A stretch of 64,000 nucleotides of DNA. Source: Anaspis maculata. Taxonomy: Eukaryota; Arthropoda; Insecta; Coleoptera; Scraptiidae. The position numbers and the translations under genes are program-made. The stretch is from assembly GCA_949128115.1 (NCBI GenBank), contig OX421966.1, positions 37,341,042 through 37,405,041 on the forward strand, written 5' to 3'. Positions 55,009-63,421 of the stretch are shown one piece after another. Each line of letters starts with the position of its first letter. Positions within the stretch are counted from its first letter, which is position 1. The notes under the pieces were generated by a model, which was not told the DNA's origin, ran no database searches, and was given only the letters and a program-made list of their open reading frames with translations.

Positions 55009-56801
55009 AGCTCGACGATATGTCGCACTTGAGTACGGGAGAGCTCTAAAAGTTATAGTCCTCTAGTAGATTTGCTAATGAATCTGGTGGTAAGCTGTCG
55101 GACGGCTCCTCCGCCAATTGTACGGGTTTGTGGCTTGCCCCAAAGTTGGAGTTTCCAGCGAATTGGGGAACACTTTTGCATATCTTCCAAACGGCTAAAC
55201 ATATTTAGTTCTGTTTTTTTCTAATCGAATCCTATCTATTTTGACTCATAAGTTACTTATTAGCGGTCGTAGGCAAATAAAGACTAATAATTAATTCCAA
55301 AGTCCAAGACTTCATGAGCTCACCTACTTTGACGTCGACTTCATTTGAACGCTTGTACAAGAGTCTATACACAAGAATCCTAGAACATACCTTTTTAAAC
55401 ACACTACGAGGTGGGGTGGGGAGATGGAGTGGTTCTCAGTTTGTTGCAAAATGCTACTGACTAAAAATAAAAAATTGAAAACTTCAGCGTTTATGCAGGT
55501 TTACTAGGAAAAATCGTATAGTGACTTTGGTTTTTTGGGATTAATATTTAAAATTCGGCATGATAATAAGAGGTGAATACATTTCAACTTGATATTCAAA
55601 AGTTGAGTTTTTGAACACTGGAAACAAGTTTGAGCAAGTTCACTTTAAAAAACTTGTTTTTAAAATTATTTTTCTACATTTTTTTTTTTTTTATACTTGA
55701 AAACTTCATGTTTATTGAAAATCGAGGTAAAAATCGTGAAGTGCCAAGAATTGAGGCAGCATTGCCACGTTGAACTGCTAGGCTTATTCTTTGTGTCAAG
55801 TATGCGGTTGATTTAGCTTCATTTTTTTCTACATTGTTTTTTCACTGTTTACAATTTACTGTTAAAAGTATCTGCAAAAATATTTCATAGACCATTTGAA
55901 TGAAGTGTATTCTTTATACAAATTACCCACTTGGTGCATCGCATCATTTTCTCTTGCGAGGTCAAAAAAATTGCAAGAGCTCAGCTGGCGTTTATTTATA
56001 ATCGGAAAAGTGAGGCATATGCAATCAGAAGCAGAAATATGTTTTAGGTAGGTACCTCTCGACTAACTGAAGAAATAACGATTCACTTCTGAGAGTTCGA
56101 GGATCGGTTTAGCATAATGAAACCCGAACAACATATCCGCAATCGCACTGTTTTTGAGTTGTTTGAGAAAGGTAACGCAAAAAAGCTTTTGCATCAACTT
56201 TTTGACTGTGCAAAAAAAAATTATACAATGAAGGGGTGATTTTCACGGAGAATATACTTCAGTCTACTGGCCTATGAAATATTTCCAACTACAAAATATC
56301 TCCAACAGTGAAAAATGAGATGGAGAAAACAAAATATGTTTAGCTATAGTTTGTTCAAACTTGTTTCTATTGAAATTGCAACAATGAATTTCAATTCAGC
56401 TGATCAAATTCAGCCAGAAACGATACCAAACTTATTATGTTATCGGTCTCCTAACCAAACTCTCTTCCCCACGACCCCCTTTCAACAATGATCGACACTT
56501 TTTGTGCCCAAATACCTACCTATAAGATAAGGTGCGTCGGATTACGATGTATTTGCATCCAACATGCAACACGCCATTTGCATGAACAAAAAATTGCACT
56601 TTTTATCTCCCATTCCACATAACTGAAAACAGAATATGAAATTTCCAGGACTTCCACTCGGATTTCCATATTTTGTTAAAAATTGAAAACTATTTTGCTT
56701 GTACTCACTACTAGGTACCTACCTAGTAGGTATATGTATTTGATTCTACGACTTGAAGTATATAGTGACAAATACCTAGTTTCGGTGCGGTGTGGGTCTG
56801 T
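55009..56801. repeat. Intergenic; inverted copies of the AACTTGTTTTT repeat
   Basis: 55625-55960 (related to 28030-28190) has an inverted counterpart at 56230-56390 (GGCCTATGAAATATTT, CAAACTTGTTTC). Otherwise AT-rich with TAGGTACCTACC steps near 56710. No gene. Confidence 0.5.
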
Positions 56802-57031
56802 TGTTACGACCCCGTCATGAATAAGATTAGTTTTGCTTACTTAGCACCTGCTGTTTATATATACGACTTCATGCAGTTAGCGCATATCACAATTCTTTGT
56901 ATCATGACCGAGTGCACGTCGCACGCATAAATTGTCGATCCGTTATTACGTTCTAAAACTTGTACGAATTAAATTATTTCACAGTTTAATAAAGTTAATA
57001 TTTTTTAAAAAGGCTTTTTCAAAAACAAACA
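56802..57031 (+). mobile_element. 5' LTR of an errantivirus-type Ty3/gypsy element
   Basis: Starts TGTTACGACCCC and ends ACA eight bases before the primer site. TATATATA at 56856-56863 can serve as promoter and AATAAA at 56988-56993 as polyadenylation signal, so the R region lies between them. The exact ends are inferred, because the 3' LTR is beyond the window. The length (about 230 bp) is short but within the range of the group. Confidence 0.65.
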
Positions 57032-57039
57032 CGTAAAAA

Positions 57040-57057
57040 TGGCGCAGTCGGTAGGAT
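57040..57057 (+). other. Primer binding site, tRNA-Ser type
   Basis: TGGCGCAGTCGGTAGGAT is complementary to the 3' end of insect tRNA-Ser including CCA, as used by the 17.6/297 group of errantiviruses (from memory of the tRNA sequence). Confidence 0.8.
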
Positions 57058-57345
57058 ACTAGGCCCATTTGGCACAAATAATTTTTGAAAATTTTATACG
57101 TAAAAAAGTGTTAAGTGGTGTGCTCCAGCACTTCAGCCTAGCAGCCTACATCTGTAATCAAACCAAGGAAGCTCCAGCGGAACCTGTCCTGAAGTTCTCC
57201 GACGGCAACGATTTCCATCAAGTAGTAAGTCTACTTATTTTTATAATCATCATTGTTTGTTTCGGGGTATTCCCCTTTCCATTTTATATCCTTTTTATCT
57301 TGTTTAGTGTATTGATATTATATTATTTACCTGTGATAATTCGAA
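57058..57345 (+). other. Leader with candidate env splice donor
   Basis: Non-coding leader between primer site and gag. A strong donor GTAAGT lies at 57225-57230. It could be joined to the acceptor TTGTTACAG ending at 63414 to make a subgenomic env messenger, as in gypsy-type errantiviruses. The open frame at 57069-57353 overlaps gag and is probably chance. Confidence 0.5.
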
Positions 57346-58311
57346 ATGGCTGAAGGTGATAACGAAATTCAACTCTCTTTGAGAGATCTTAAAGATTTAA
57401 TTCCCTCATTCGATGGCGAACAAGCCTTACTGAATGATTTTATAGAAGCATGTAATTTTGCAACGGAAAACATCGAAGAAGGACAAGAAAATGTCCTTGT
57501 TTTCCTAATTAAATCCAAACTAACTGGAAAAGCTAAAACTTTCATATCCTCGAGGAATCTAACAACCTGGGAAGCAATAAGGCCCCTTTTAATAGGCCAC
57601 TTTGGCGATTGTAGGGATACCGAAGCTCTCGTCAGAGACCTCACAAATTCTTTCCAAAAAACGACTGAAACAGCGCGAAGCTTCGTAACAAAAATAGAAA
57701 ATTTATTAACAAAATTAAGGTCGAGTGTTCGACTCGACGACGAAATTGACCCATTACATAAAAACACTTTAATCGAGTCACACGAAAAGATCGGACTGAA
57801 AACTTTATTAGCCGGATTAAATGACCCCTTAGGTCAATTAATAAGAGCACAAAAACCATTATCCATTAGCGAAGCCGCCCAACTAATACTTGAGGAAGAA
57901 AATATTGCATACCTAAGATCAACGCGCAGCAGTCAAAACAATACGAAAACATTTAAAAGCTTTCCACGACAAAATTACCATAACCAACATGTTTCACCTC
58001 AAGCAGGACCGAGCAATTATGCTCATAATCCAAATCCACGACCAGACGCGAAATTCTGCAATTACTGCAAAAAACCTGGTCATTTAATAGTAAATTGCTT
58101 CAGAAGAATAAATAATTCGAGTCACAATAATGCAAATCCTCAAAATAGAAATTTTTCAGGTCAAAGTAATTTTCAAAATCGACCAAACAATAATTTCTCA
58201 AACAATCCCGCTCCTCGCGTAAATTATTTAAAAAACGAAGATGCGGAGCTGGATTCCCCGGACGTCCAGTCTCCTATAACCCAGACGCACGTGAGCGAGT
58301 CCGAAATGTAA
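57346..58311 (+). CDS. gag: Gag (capsid-nucleocapsid) of the retroelement
   Basis: 321 residues. The N-terminal two thirds (LRDLKDLIPSFDGEQALLND at the start, then helical segments) resemble Ty3/gypsy capsid. A CCHC zinc knuckle, CNYCKKPGHLIVNC, lies at residues 238-251, followed by an Asn-rich tail. Role: particle assembly and RNA packaging. The reading frame is intact. The pol frame is reached by -1 frameshifting at 58230-58236, 25 codons before the gag stop. Confidence 0.9.
   Translation: MAEGDNEIQLSLRDLKDLIPSFDGEQALLNDFIEACNFATENIEEGQENVLVFLIKSKLTGKAKTFISSRNLTTWEAIRPLLIGHFGDCRDTEALVRDLTNSFQKTTETARSFVTKIENLLTKLRSSVRLDDEIDPLHKNTLIESHEKIGLKTLLAGLNDPLGQLIRAQKPLSISEAAQLILEEENIAYLRSTRSSQNNTKTFKSFPRQNYHNQHVSPQAGPSNYAHNPNPRPDAKFCNYCKKPGHLIVNCFRRINNSSHNNANPQNRNFSGQSNFQNRPNNNFSNNPAPRVNYLKNEDAELDSPDVQSPITQTHVSESEM
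58230..58274 (+). promoter_or_regulatory. Programmed -1 frameshift signal (gag to pol)
   Basis: The heptamer A AAA AAC (58230-58236) sits in the gag frame exactly as X XXY YYZ. After an 8-nt spacer comes a hairpin: GGAG-CTGGA (58245-58253) pairs with TCCAG-T-CTCC (58265-58274) with one bulged base and an 11-nt loop. The -1 frame is then open without a stop into the protease. Heptamer, spacing and stem all match known retroviral signals. Confidence 0.85.
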
Positions 58312-58346
58312 TTTTAAATGCAAAGTCCCATGATAGCCAACACAAA

Positions 58347-59582
58347 ATGTTTTATATTCTAGACACAAAAAATAATTTTAAACTTCTTTTAGACAGTGGT
58401 GCCTCTATCAGTTTGATTCACCCAAATATTATTTCACCCGAAAGTAAAATCCAAAGCAAAGATATTCATATAACCGGGATTGAAAATATTCCCGTACTTT
58501 CCAGTCATGTTTACGAATACCAAGTCGGTAAATTCAATTCGCACACAATGCATGTTGCACCTATCGACTTTGGATTATTCGACGGAATTTTGGGTATGGA
58601 TTTTATTTTAAATTTCAATTGTGTTATCGATTTTCCTAAAAGAAAACTATTTTGTTCAATTCAAGACTATCCTGAAATTCAATTATTTTCCTATGCAAGG
58701 AACGGTGATACTTCTCTCACTACTTTGAATCATTGTGAATCCATTAATAAAAATAATACAAGAAACCCGGTACATAAACCGCGTATAATCAACGAAGAAA
58801 ATCGACAATTTCATACTCCCTCTGTGGATCTTAGAATTGCTAAAAAAGCAATAGAACCAAAGTGTTCAATCCAAGTCGATACTAATTCATTTAAAAAATC
58901 AAATACTTCCTTCGGGAACCATTCGAGCTCCGCCGTGAGTCTCTCTAATAATAATAATCCTATAAATGGATCTTCTAATAAAAATACTTCTCTCAAAGTA
59001 GAGAATCAAAGAATAAATATTTCCGAGGCAAATAATAGCCTTAGGGTCGATTCAGATAAGAATCATTTAAATACTTCCTTCGGGAATTCTTCGAGCTCCG
59101 CCGTGAGTCTCTCTAATAATAATAATAATCCTATAAATGGATCTTCTAATAAAAATACTTCTCTCAAAGTAGAGAATCAAAGAATAAATATTTCCGAGGC
59201 AAATAATAGCCTTAGGGTCGATTCAGATAAGAATCATTTAAATACTTCCTTCGGGAATTCTTCGAGCTCCGCCGTGAGTCTCTCTAATAATAATAATCCA
59301 ATAAATGGATTTTCTAATCAATTTTCAATCGAATTCATAAGAGGTGACATTTTAGATGCACCCAATAACATTCCAATTGGGCACGCAGTGTCTCAAGATT
59401 TTAAAATGGGCCAAGGCTTAGCAAGAAAAATTGCAATAAAATATCCACACAATACCGACGAGCTGCTAGCTCAGCAAAAGATAGTAGGACAAGTTGCTTA
59501 TTCCTTTTTCTCGAGCGTAAATGAAACGCGAGAAATTTTTCACCTTATCACGAAGGAACGCTTTCAAGATAAGCCCACGTAA
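58347..59582 (+). CDS. pol: Pol part 1: protease, tandem repeats and first half of a macro domain
   Basis: Given from its first ATG, although the real entry is by frameshift from gag. Aspartic protease: LLLDSGASISLIHP (Asp-Ser-Gly at residues 16-18) and GILGMDFILNFN near residues 76-90. Residues about 186-325 are Asn/Ser-rich tandem repeats. From about residue 326 a macro domain begins: IEFIRGDILDAP, then GHAVSQDFKMGQGLARK, then LITKERFQDKPT, with Lys403 at the position of the catalytic Lys of TARG1/OARD1. The frame ends in TAA at 59580-59582, within the domain. The remainder continues in the next frame. Confidence 0.85.
   Translation: MFYILDTKNNFKLLLDSGASISLIHPNIISPESKIQSKDIHITGIENIPVLSSHVYEYQVGKFNSHTMHVAPIDFGLFDGILGMDFILNFNCVIDFPKRKLFCSIQDYPEIQLFSYARNGDTSLTTLNHCESINKNNTRNPVHKPRIINEENRQFHTPSVDLRIAKKAIEPKCSIQVDTNSFKKSNTSFGNHSSSAVSLSNNNNPINGSSNKNTSLKVENQRINISEANNSLRVDSDKNHLNTSFGNSSSSAVSLSNNNNNPINGSSNKNTSLKVENQRINISEANNSLRVDSDKNHLNTSFGNSSSSAVSLSNNNNPINGFSNQFSIEFIRGDILDAPNNIPIGHAVSQDFKMGQGLARKIAIKYPHNTDELLAQQKIVGQVAYSFFSSVNETREIFHLITKERFQDKPT
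58902..59318 (+). repeat. In-frame tandem repeat (168/171-bp units) inside pol
   Basis: Unit 1 is 58902-59069, unit 2 is 59070-59240 (one extra AAT codon), and unit 3 is partial, 59241 to about 59318. Each encodes a repeat beginning NTSFGN and containing SSSAVSLSNNNNPINGSSN. Units are nearly identical, so the expansion is recent and keeps the frame. Confidence 0.9.
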
Positions 59583-59772
59583 CGTACAATTCTATCAACA
59601 CAGCATTAATGAACTTGCGGGTTATATGCGAAGAAAATCAAATCGCTGAATTAGCACTGCCAAAGCTCGGATGCGGTCTTGATAACTTGAACTGGAAGCA
59701 CGTTCTTTCTATGATAAAAGGAATTTTTAATAATAGTCGGATTAAAATTTATATCTATGAGTTCGAAGAGCC
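59322..59772 (+). other. TARG1/OARD1-like macro domain embedded in Pol (frame broken)
   Basis: The domain spans both pol frames. Seen: GDIL (adenine-binding Asp at 59346-59348), GHAVSQDFKMGQGLA, LITKE with the catalytic-type Lys (59553-59555), and LPKLGCGLDNLNW with the catalytic-type Asp (59681-59683). From memory of human TARG1 (Lys84, Asp125) the order and spacing agree, and the two halves align without gaps once the break is discounted. Members of this family bind ADP-ribose and remove it from glutamates or hydrolyse O-acetyl-ADP-ribose. Position between protease and RT is unusual. The role in the element is inferred only. Confidence 0.8.
59577..59586 (+). other. 5-bp tandem duplication breaking the macro domain frame
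   Basis: ACGTA occurs twice in a row (59577-59581 and 59582-59586). The junction creates the TAA at 59580-59582 and shifts the downstream frame. No slippery heptamer is present here, so this is more likely a mutation of this copy, or an assembly error, than programmed recoding. Confidence 0.75.
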
Positions 59773-62700
59773 AAATACTACTTTGAAGAAAATTTTTCAT
59801 ATATCGCCTAGAACGATCGAGGTAGTTCAACTACCAGTAAAAATGAATTCATTCTCAAACAATAATGCTGATTCAACCTTTATATGTCCTAAACTAGAGA
59901 TCAATGGAGTAAAGATTCCTAATTCCATCGTAAAGATAAATGATAACCAAATTATTACTACAATGTTGAACTCAAGCAATGAAACCAAGGAAGTTGAACT
60001 TCCTGAAATAATTCTTGAACCTTTCGAAACCTTTAACGTGAATAACTACAACGTCACTACTAATCACTCAAATAATATCGATCGAGAACAAAATATTTTA
60101 AACCAATTAAGGCTCGATCATCTTAATTTAGAAGAAAAAGAGAACATCGAAGACTTGTGTTTAAATTTCAAAGATATTTTTCACCTAGAAGGTGATAAAC
60201 TATCCTTTACTAATCAGATCAAACATGAAATCAATACAAACGGGGCTAAGCCATCGTTTACCAAAACATATCGGTACCCTCAAATACATAAAGAGGAAGT
60301 CAAAAGTCAACTAAATCAGATGCTTCAGCAAAATATCATTCAACCTTCGGTGAGCCCTTGGAGTAGCCCGGTCTGGGTTGTTCCGAAAAAATTAGATGCT
60401 TCTGGAAAACAGAAGTGGAGGGTCGTGATAGATTTTCGGAAACTTAATGATGTCACTGTTGGTGACAAATATCCTTTGCCAAACATAGAGAACGTTCTAG
60501 ATCAACTCGGTAAGTCTAAATATTTCACAACCCTCGACCTTGCTTCCGGTTTCCACCAAATTGAAGTTAACAAAGCAGACATCCCCAAAACCGCCTTTTC
60601 AGTTGAAAACGGCCATTTTGAGTTCTTGCGCATGCCTTTCGGGCTTCGAAACGCCCCAAGTACGTTCCAGCGTGTGATGGACAATATAATGGTCGGACTG
60701 CAAGGTGAGCTTTGCATGGTATATATGGATGATATAATAATCCACTCTGAAACATTAGAAACTCATATACAAAACGTTTCAAAAGTATTTGAACGTTTGC
60801 GGAAGTACAACTTCAAGATACAGCCCGACAAATGTGAATTCTTGAGACGAGAAGTTGCGTACTTAGGACACATTGTGACAGACGAAGGTCTCAAACCAAA
60901 TCCCGAGAAAATCAAAGCTGTCCTAAATTTTCCACAACCAAGAAGTGTAAAAGACATCCAGTCATTTTTAGGCCTTACGGGGTACTACAGACGTTTTATA
61001 AAGGACTATTCAAAGGTCACTAAACCTTTAACCAAACTCTTGAAAAAGAACAAGTCATTCGAGTTTAATGAAACATGCCAGTCGGCATTCAGTCAATTAA
61101 AACATTTACTAACTTCAACTCCTATTTTACAATATCCAAATTTTGAAAAGGAGTTTATCCTCACCACGGACGCTAGTGATTTCGCAATTGGCTCAGTGCT
61201 CTCGCAAGGCAAAATAGGAAAAGATCTTCCAATCGCATACGCATCTAGAACATTGAATCCAGCTGAAACCAGATATTCGACAATTGAAAAAGAATTATTG
61301 TCAATCGTTTGGAGTTGTAAACATTTCAGACCTTATCTTTTCGGTCGTAGTTTCAAAATTGTCACTGACCATAAGCCCCTTTTGTGGCTCTTTTCCATCA
61401 AAGACCCAGGTTCACGCCTTTCAAGATGGCGCCTGAAATTAGAAGAGTATACATATGAGATCATTCACAAAGCTGGGAAATTAAATAAAAATGCTGATGC
61501 ACTTTCGCGTATCAGAATAAATCCAATCACAGCAAATCCATCTTCATCTCCAGATGAAGAAGACGAGTCAATAATCAATCGTAACGAGACACCAGACTTA
61601 ATTGATTTTGATGCAAATCCAGACTACGAATTCGAAATCGAATATAACAGATTTATTAACGAACAACCTTCAATAAATTTTGATTTAATAAAAGAGACAA
61701 ACGACTATGTGACACTTGCTTACCACAAAAATATAATAGCATTCATTCCCAATAATGAAAATGAGGATACACCCCATATTGCAACCTATGTCGCGGATAC
61801 ATGTACTACAGAAAGAAATTTGAATCTAACTGAAACATTGACTATCAAAAACAGCTTAAAGGTCACTAATCGAAAATACTATTTCATCAAATTGCCCGTA
61901 GACAATTCATCAAGACTTTCTCAAAAAGATTTATTCAGACTTCTCTACGAGATCAAAGAAAATTTAGAACCTAAAGAATATCATTTGAACAAGGTCAATC
62001 ACCTACCATTGAAAAGAATTTTGAGTCATTTATTCAACGCTGATACTTTCAAATTCCATATTTGCCATGATATAATCAAATTGCAAAAAGACCTAACGCC
62101 TGAAGAAAAGAACGAGATAATGTCGAAATGGCATTCCTCAAAGAATAACTTACATAAAGGTATCAATGAAACATTTCGAAGAATACGTGAACAACATTTA
62201 TGGCCCAATATGAAAACAGATATAGAAGAATTTGTAAAACGGTGTCAGACTTGTAATCAATCGAAGATTAATAGGCAAAACACAGATTTTCCCCTCGTAA
62301 TTACAAAAACACCAGAACGACCATTTCAACACATAAACATGGACACACTAGACGTACATCCCCAGTTACATCTTCTGACAATTGTTGATAACTTTTCAAA
62401 ATATGCACAGGCTTATCCAATTCCTAACAAACAAGCAAGAAGCGTTACTGATAAATTATTATTGTACTTCCAACACTACCCTGTACCACAACGAATTCAT
62501 GTAGATGCCGGAAGCGAATTTATGAACCAATCGTTCAAAAATCTAATCGAATTGTACGACATTAGACTAACTGTCAGTCCCACTGATCATCCCCAATCTA
62601 ATGGGCAAGTGGAACGTTTTCACGCCACATTGATGGATTCTATTAGAAGTTTCCACATCGATTATCCTCATAAACCTGTAGTTGACGCACTACCTTTCGC

Positions 62701-63163
62701 TATAAAAACATATAACCTTAGCAAGTCAGCTTCAACCAAATTCACCCCTCAGGAAATTGTTTTTGGACATATTGATCCATCTAGAGATAATATTTTTACC
62801 AATGAAGCAGAACTTCAAGATGATTACCAGAGACTCATGAGAAATTACGCACAATATGTTAACAAAAAAGTCATTTCCAATATCGATAGTTCCAAACAAA
62901 AATCAAAGGAACGTTTTGACAAACATGTAAAAGAAAATAGACCTCAGTACAAACTTGGTCAATCAGTGTTTTTAAGAAAACCATCAAGACAATCCAAATT
63001 GTCCCCCACATATCTTGGTCCCTACAAAATAACCAGACTCTTACCTCCGAATTGCGTAGAGCTACTAACTTCCAATAATAAATATATGACTGTCAACTTT
63101 GACCGGATAAAACCGTCAAATATAGAATTAGACGAAGACCAAGACCCAAATACCTCAGACTAG
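59609..63163 (+). CDS. pol: Pol part 2: end of macro domain, reverse transcriptase, RNase H, integrase
   Basis: Listed from the first ATG after the break; the frame is open from 59573. Residues 1-55 complete the macro domain (Asp25). Residues about 70-150 are the spacer typical of errantivirus Pol. RT has SPWSSPVWVVPKK near 248 and YMDD at 372-375. RNase H begins near 515 (TDASDFAIGS, Asp521) with TDHKPLLWL and NADALS following. Integrase has the HHCC zinc site (His842, His849, Cys879, Cys882), catalytic Asp912, Asp966 and Glu1002 (35 residues between the last two), and LGPYK of the GPY/F module at 1136-1140. No chromodomain. 1184 residues without a stop, so apart from the upstream break the enzyme region looks intact. 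Confidence 0.93.
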   Translation: MNLRVICEENQIAELALPKLGCGLDNLNWKHVLSMIKGIFNNSRIKIYIYEFEEPNTTLKKIFHISPRTIEVVQLPVKMNSFSNNNADSTFICPKLEINGVKIPNSIVKINDNQIITTMLNSSNETKEVELPEIILEPFETFNVNNYNVTTNHSNNIDREQNILNQLRLDHLNLEEKENIEDLCLNFKDIFHLEGDKLSFTNQIKHEINTNGAKPSFTKTYRYPQIHKEEVKSQLNQMLQQNIIQPSVSPWSSPVWVVPKKLDASGKQKWRVVIDFRKLNDVTVGDKYPLPNIENVLDQLGKSKYFTTLDLASGFHQIEVNKADIPKTAFSVENGHFEFLRMPFGLRNAPSTFQRVMDNIMVGLQGELCMVYMDDIIIHSETLETHIQNVSKVFERLRKYNFKIQPDKCEFLRREVAYLGHIVTDEGLKPNPEKIKAVLNFPQPRSVKDIQSFLGLTGYYRRFIKDYSKVTKPLTKLLKKNKSFEFNETCQSAFSQLKHLLTSTPILQYPNFEKEFILTTDASDFAIGSVLSQGKIGKDLPIAYASRTLNPAETRYSTIEKELLSIVWSCKHFRPYLFGRSFKIVTDHKPLLWLFSIKDPGSRLSRWRLKLEEYTYEIIHKAGKLNKNADALSRIRINPITANPSSSPDEEDESIINRNETPDLIDFDANPDYEFEIEYNRFINEQPSINFDLIKETNDYVTLAYHKNIIAFIPNNENEDTPHIATYVADTCTTERNLNLTETLTIKNSLKVTNRKYYFIKLPVDNSSRLSQKDLFRLLYEIKENLEPKEYHLNKVNHLPLKRILSHLFNADTFKFHICHDIIKLQKDLTPEEKNEIMSKWHSSKNNLHKGINETFRRIREQHLWPNMKTDIEEFVKRCQTCNQSKINRQNTDFPLVITKTPERPFQHINMDTLDVHPQLHLLTIVDNFSKYAQAYPIPNKQARSVTDKLLLYFQHYPVPQRIHVDAGSEFMNQSFKNLIELYDIRLTVSPTDHPQSNGQVERFHATLMDSIRSFHIDYPHKPVVDALPFAIKTYNLSKSASTKFTPQEIVFGHIDPSRDNIFTNEAELQDDYQRLMRNYAQYVNKKVISNIDSSKQKSKERFDKHVKENRPQYKLGQSVFLRKPSRQSKLSPTYLGPYKITRLLPPNCVELLTSNNKYMTVNFDRIKPSNIELDEDQDPNTSD

Positions 63164-63421
63164 GTATTTAACAAAAAATCCCTGCTGTTTTGGGACCTTT
63201 AAGAATAAAGCAGACGTAAATCCAAATGCGTGTCGTAAAAGGCGACTAAATAGGACTTAATACAAGAATTTTTGAAAAACTCTGACGACGTTTGGCAGAC
63301 GTCAACCATTATGTTCAAAGAACACCTTTTTCCCCATAATTATGATTATATACACATAATTCTATTCCCTGTAATTGTTTTATCTAGTCATCTGTGAACA
63401 AATAATTGTTACAGATCAACC
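63164..63421 (+). other. pol-env spacer with env splice acceptor
   Basis: AT-rich, non-coding. An acceptor-like AATAATTGTTACAG ends at 63414, seven bases before the env start codon, fitting production of env from a spliced messenger. Confidence 0.5.

Noticed and set aside
57069..57353. A 94-codon leader protein with a hydrophobic tail
   Set aside because: It overlaps the gag start in another frame, lies across the candidate splice donor, and its hydrophobic part is AT-rich translation. Likely chance.
59575..59612. Second programmed frameshift inside pol
   Set aside because: No slippery heptamer or downstream structure at the frame change; the ACGTA duplication explains it more simply.
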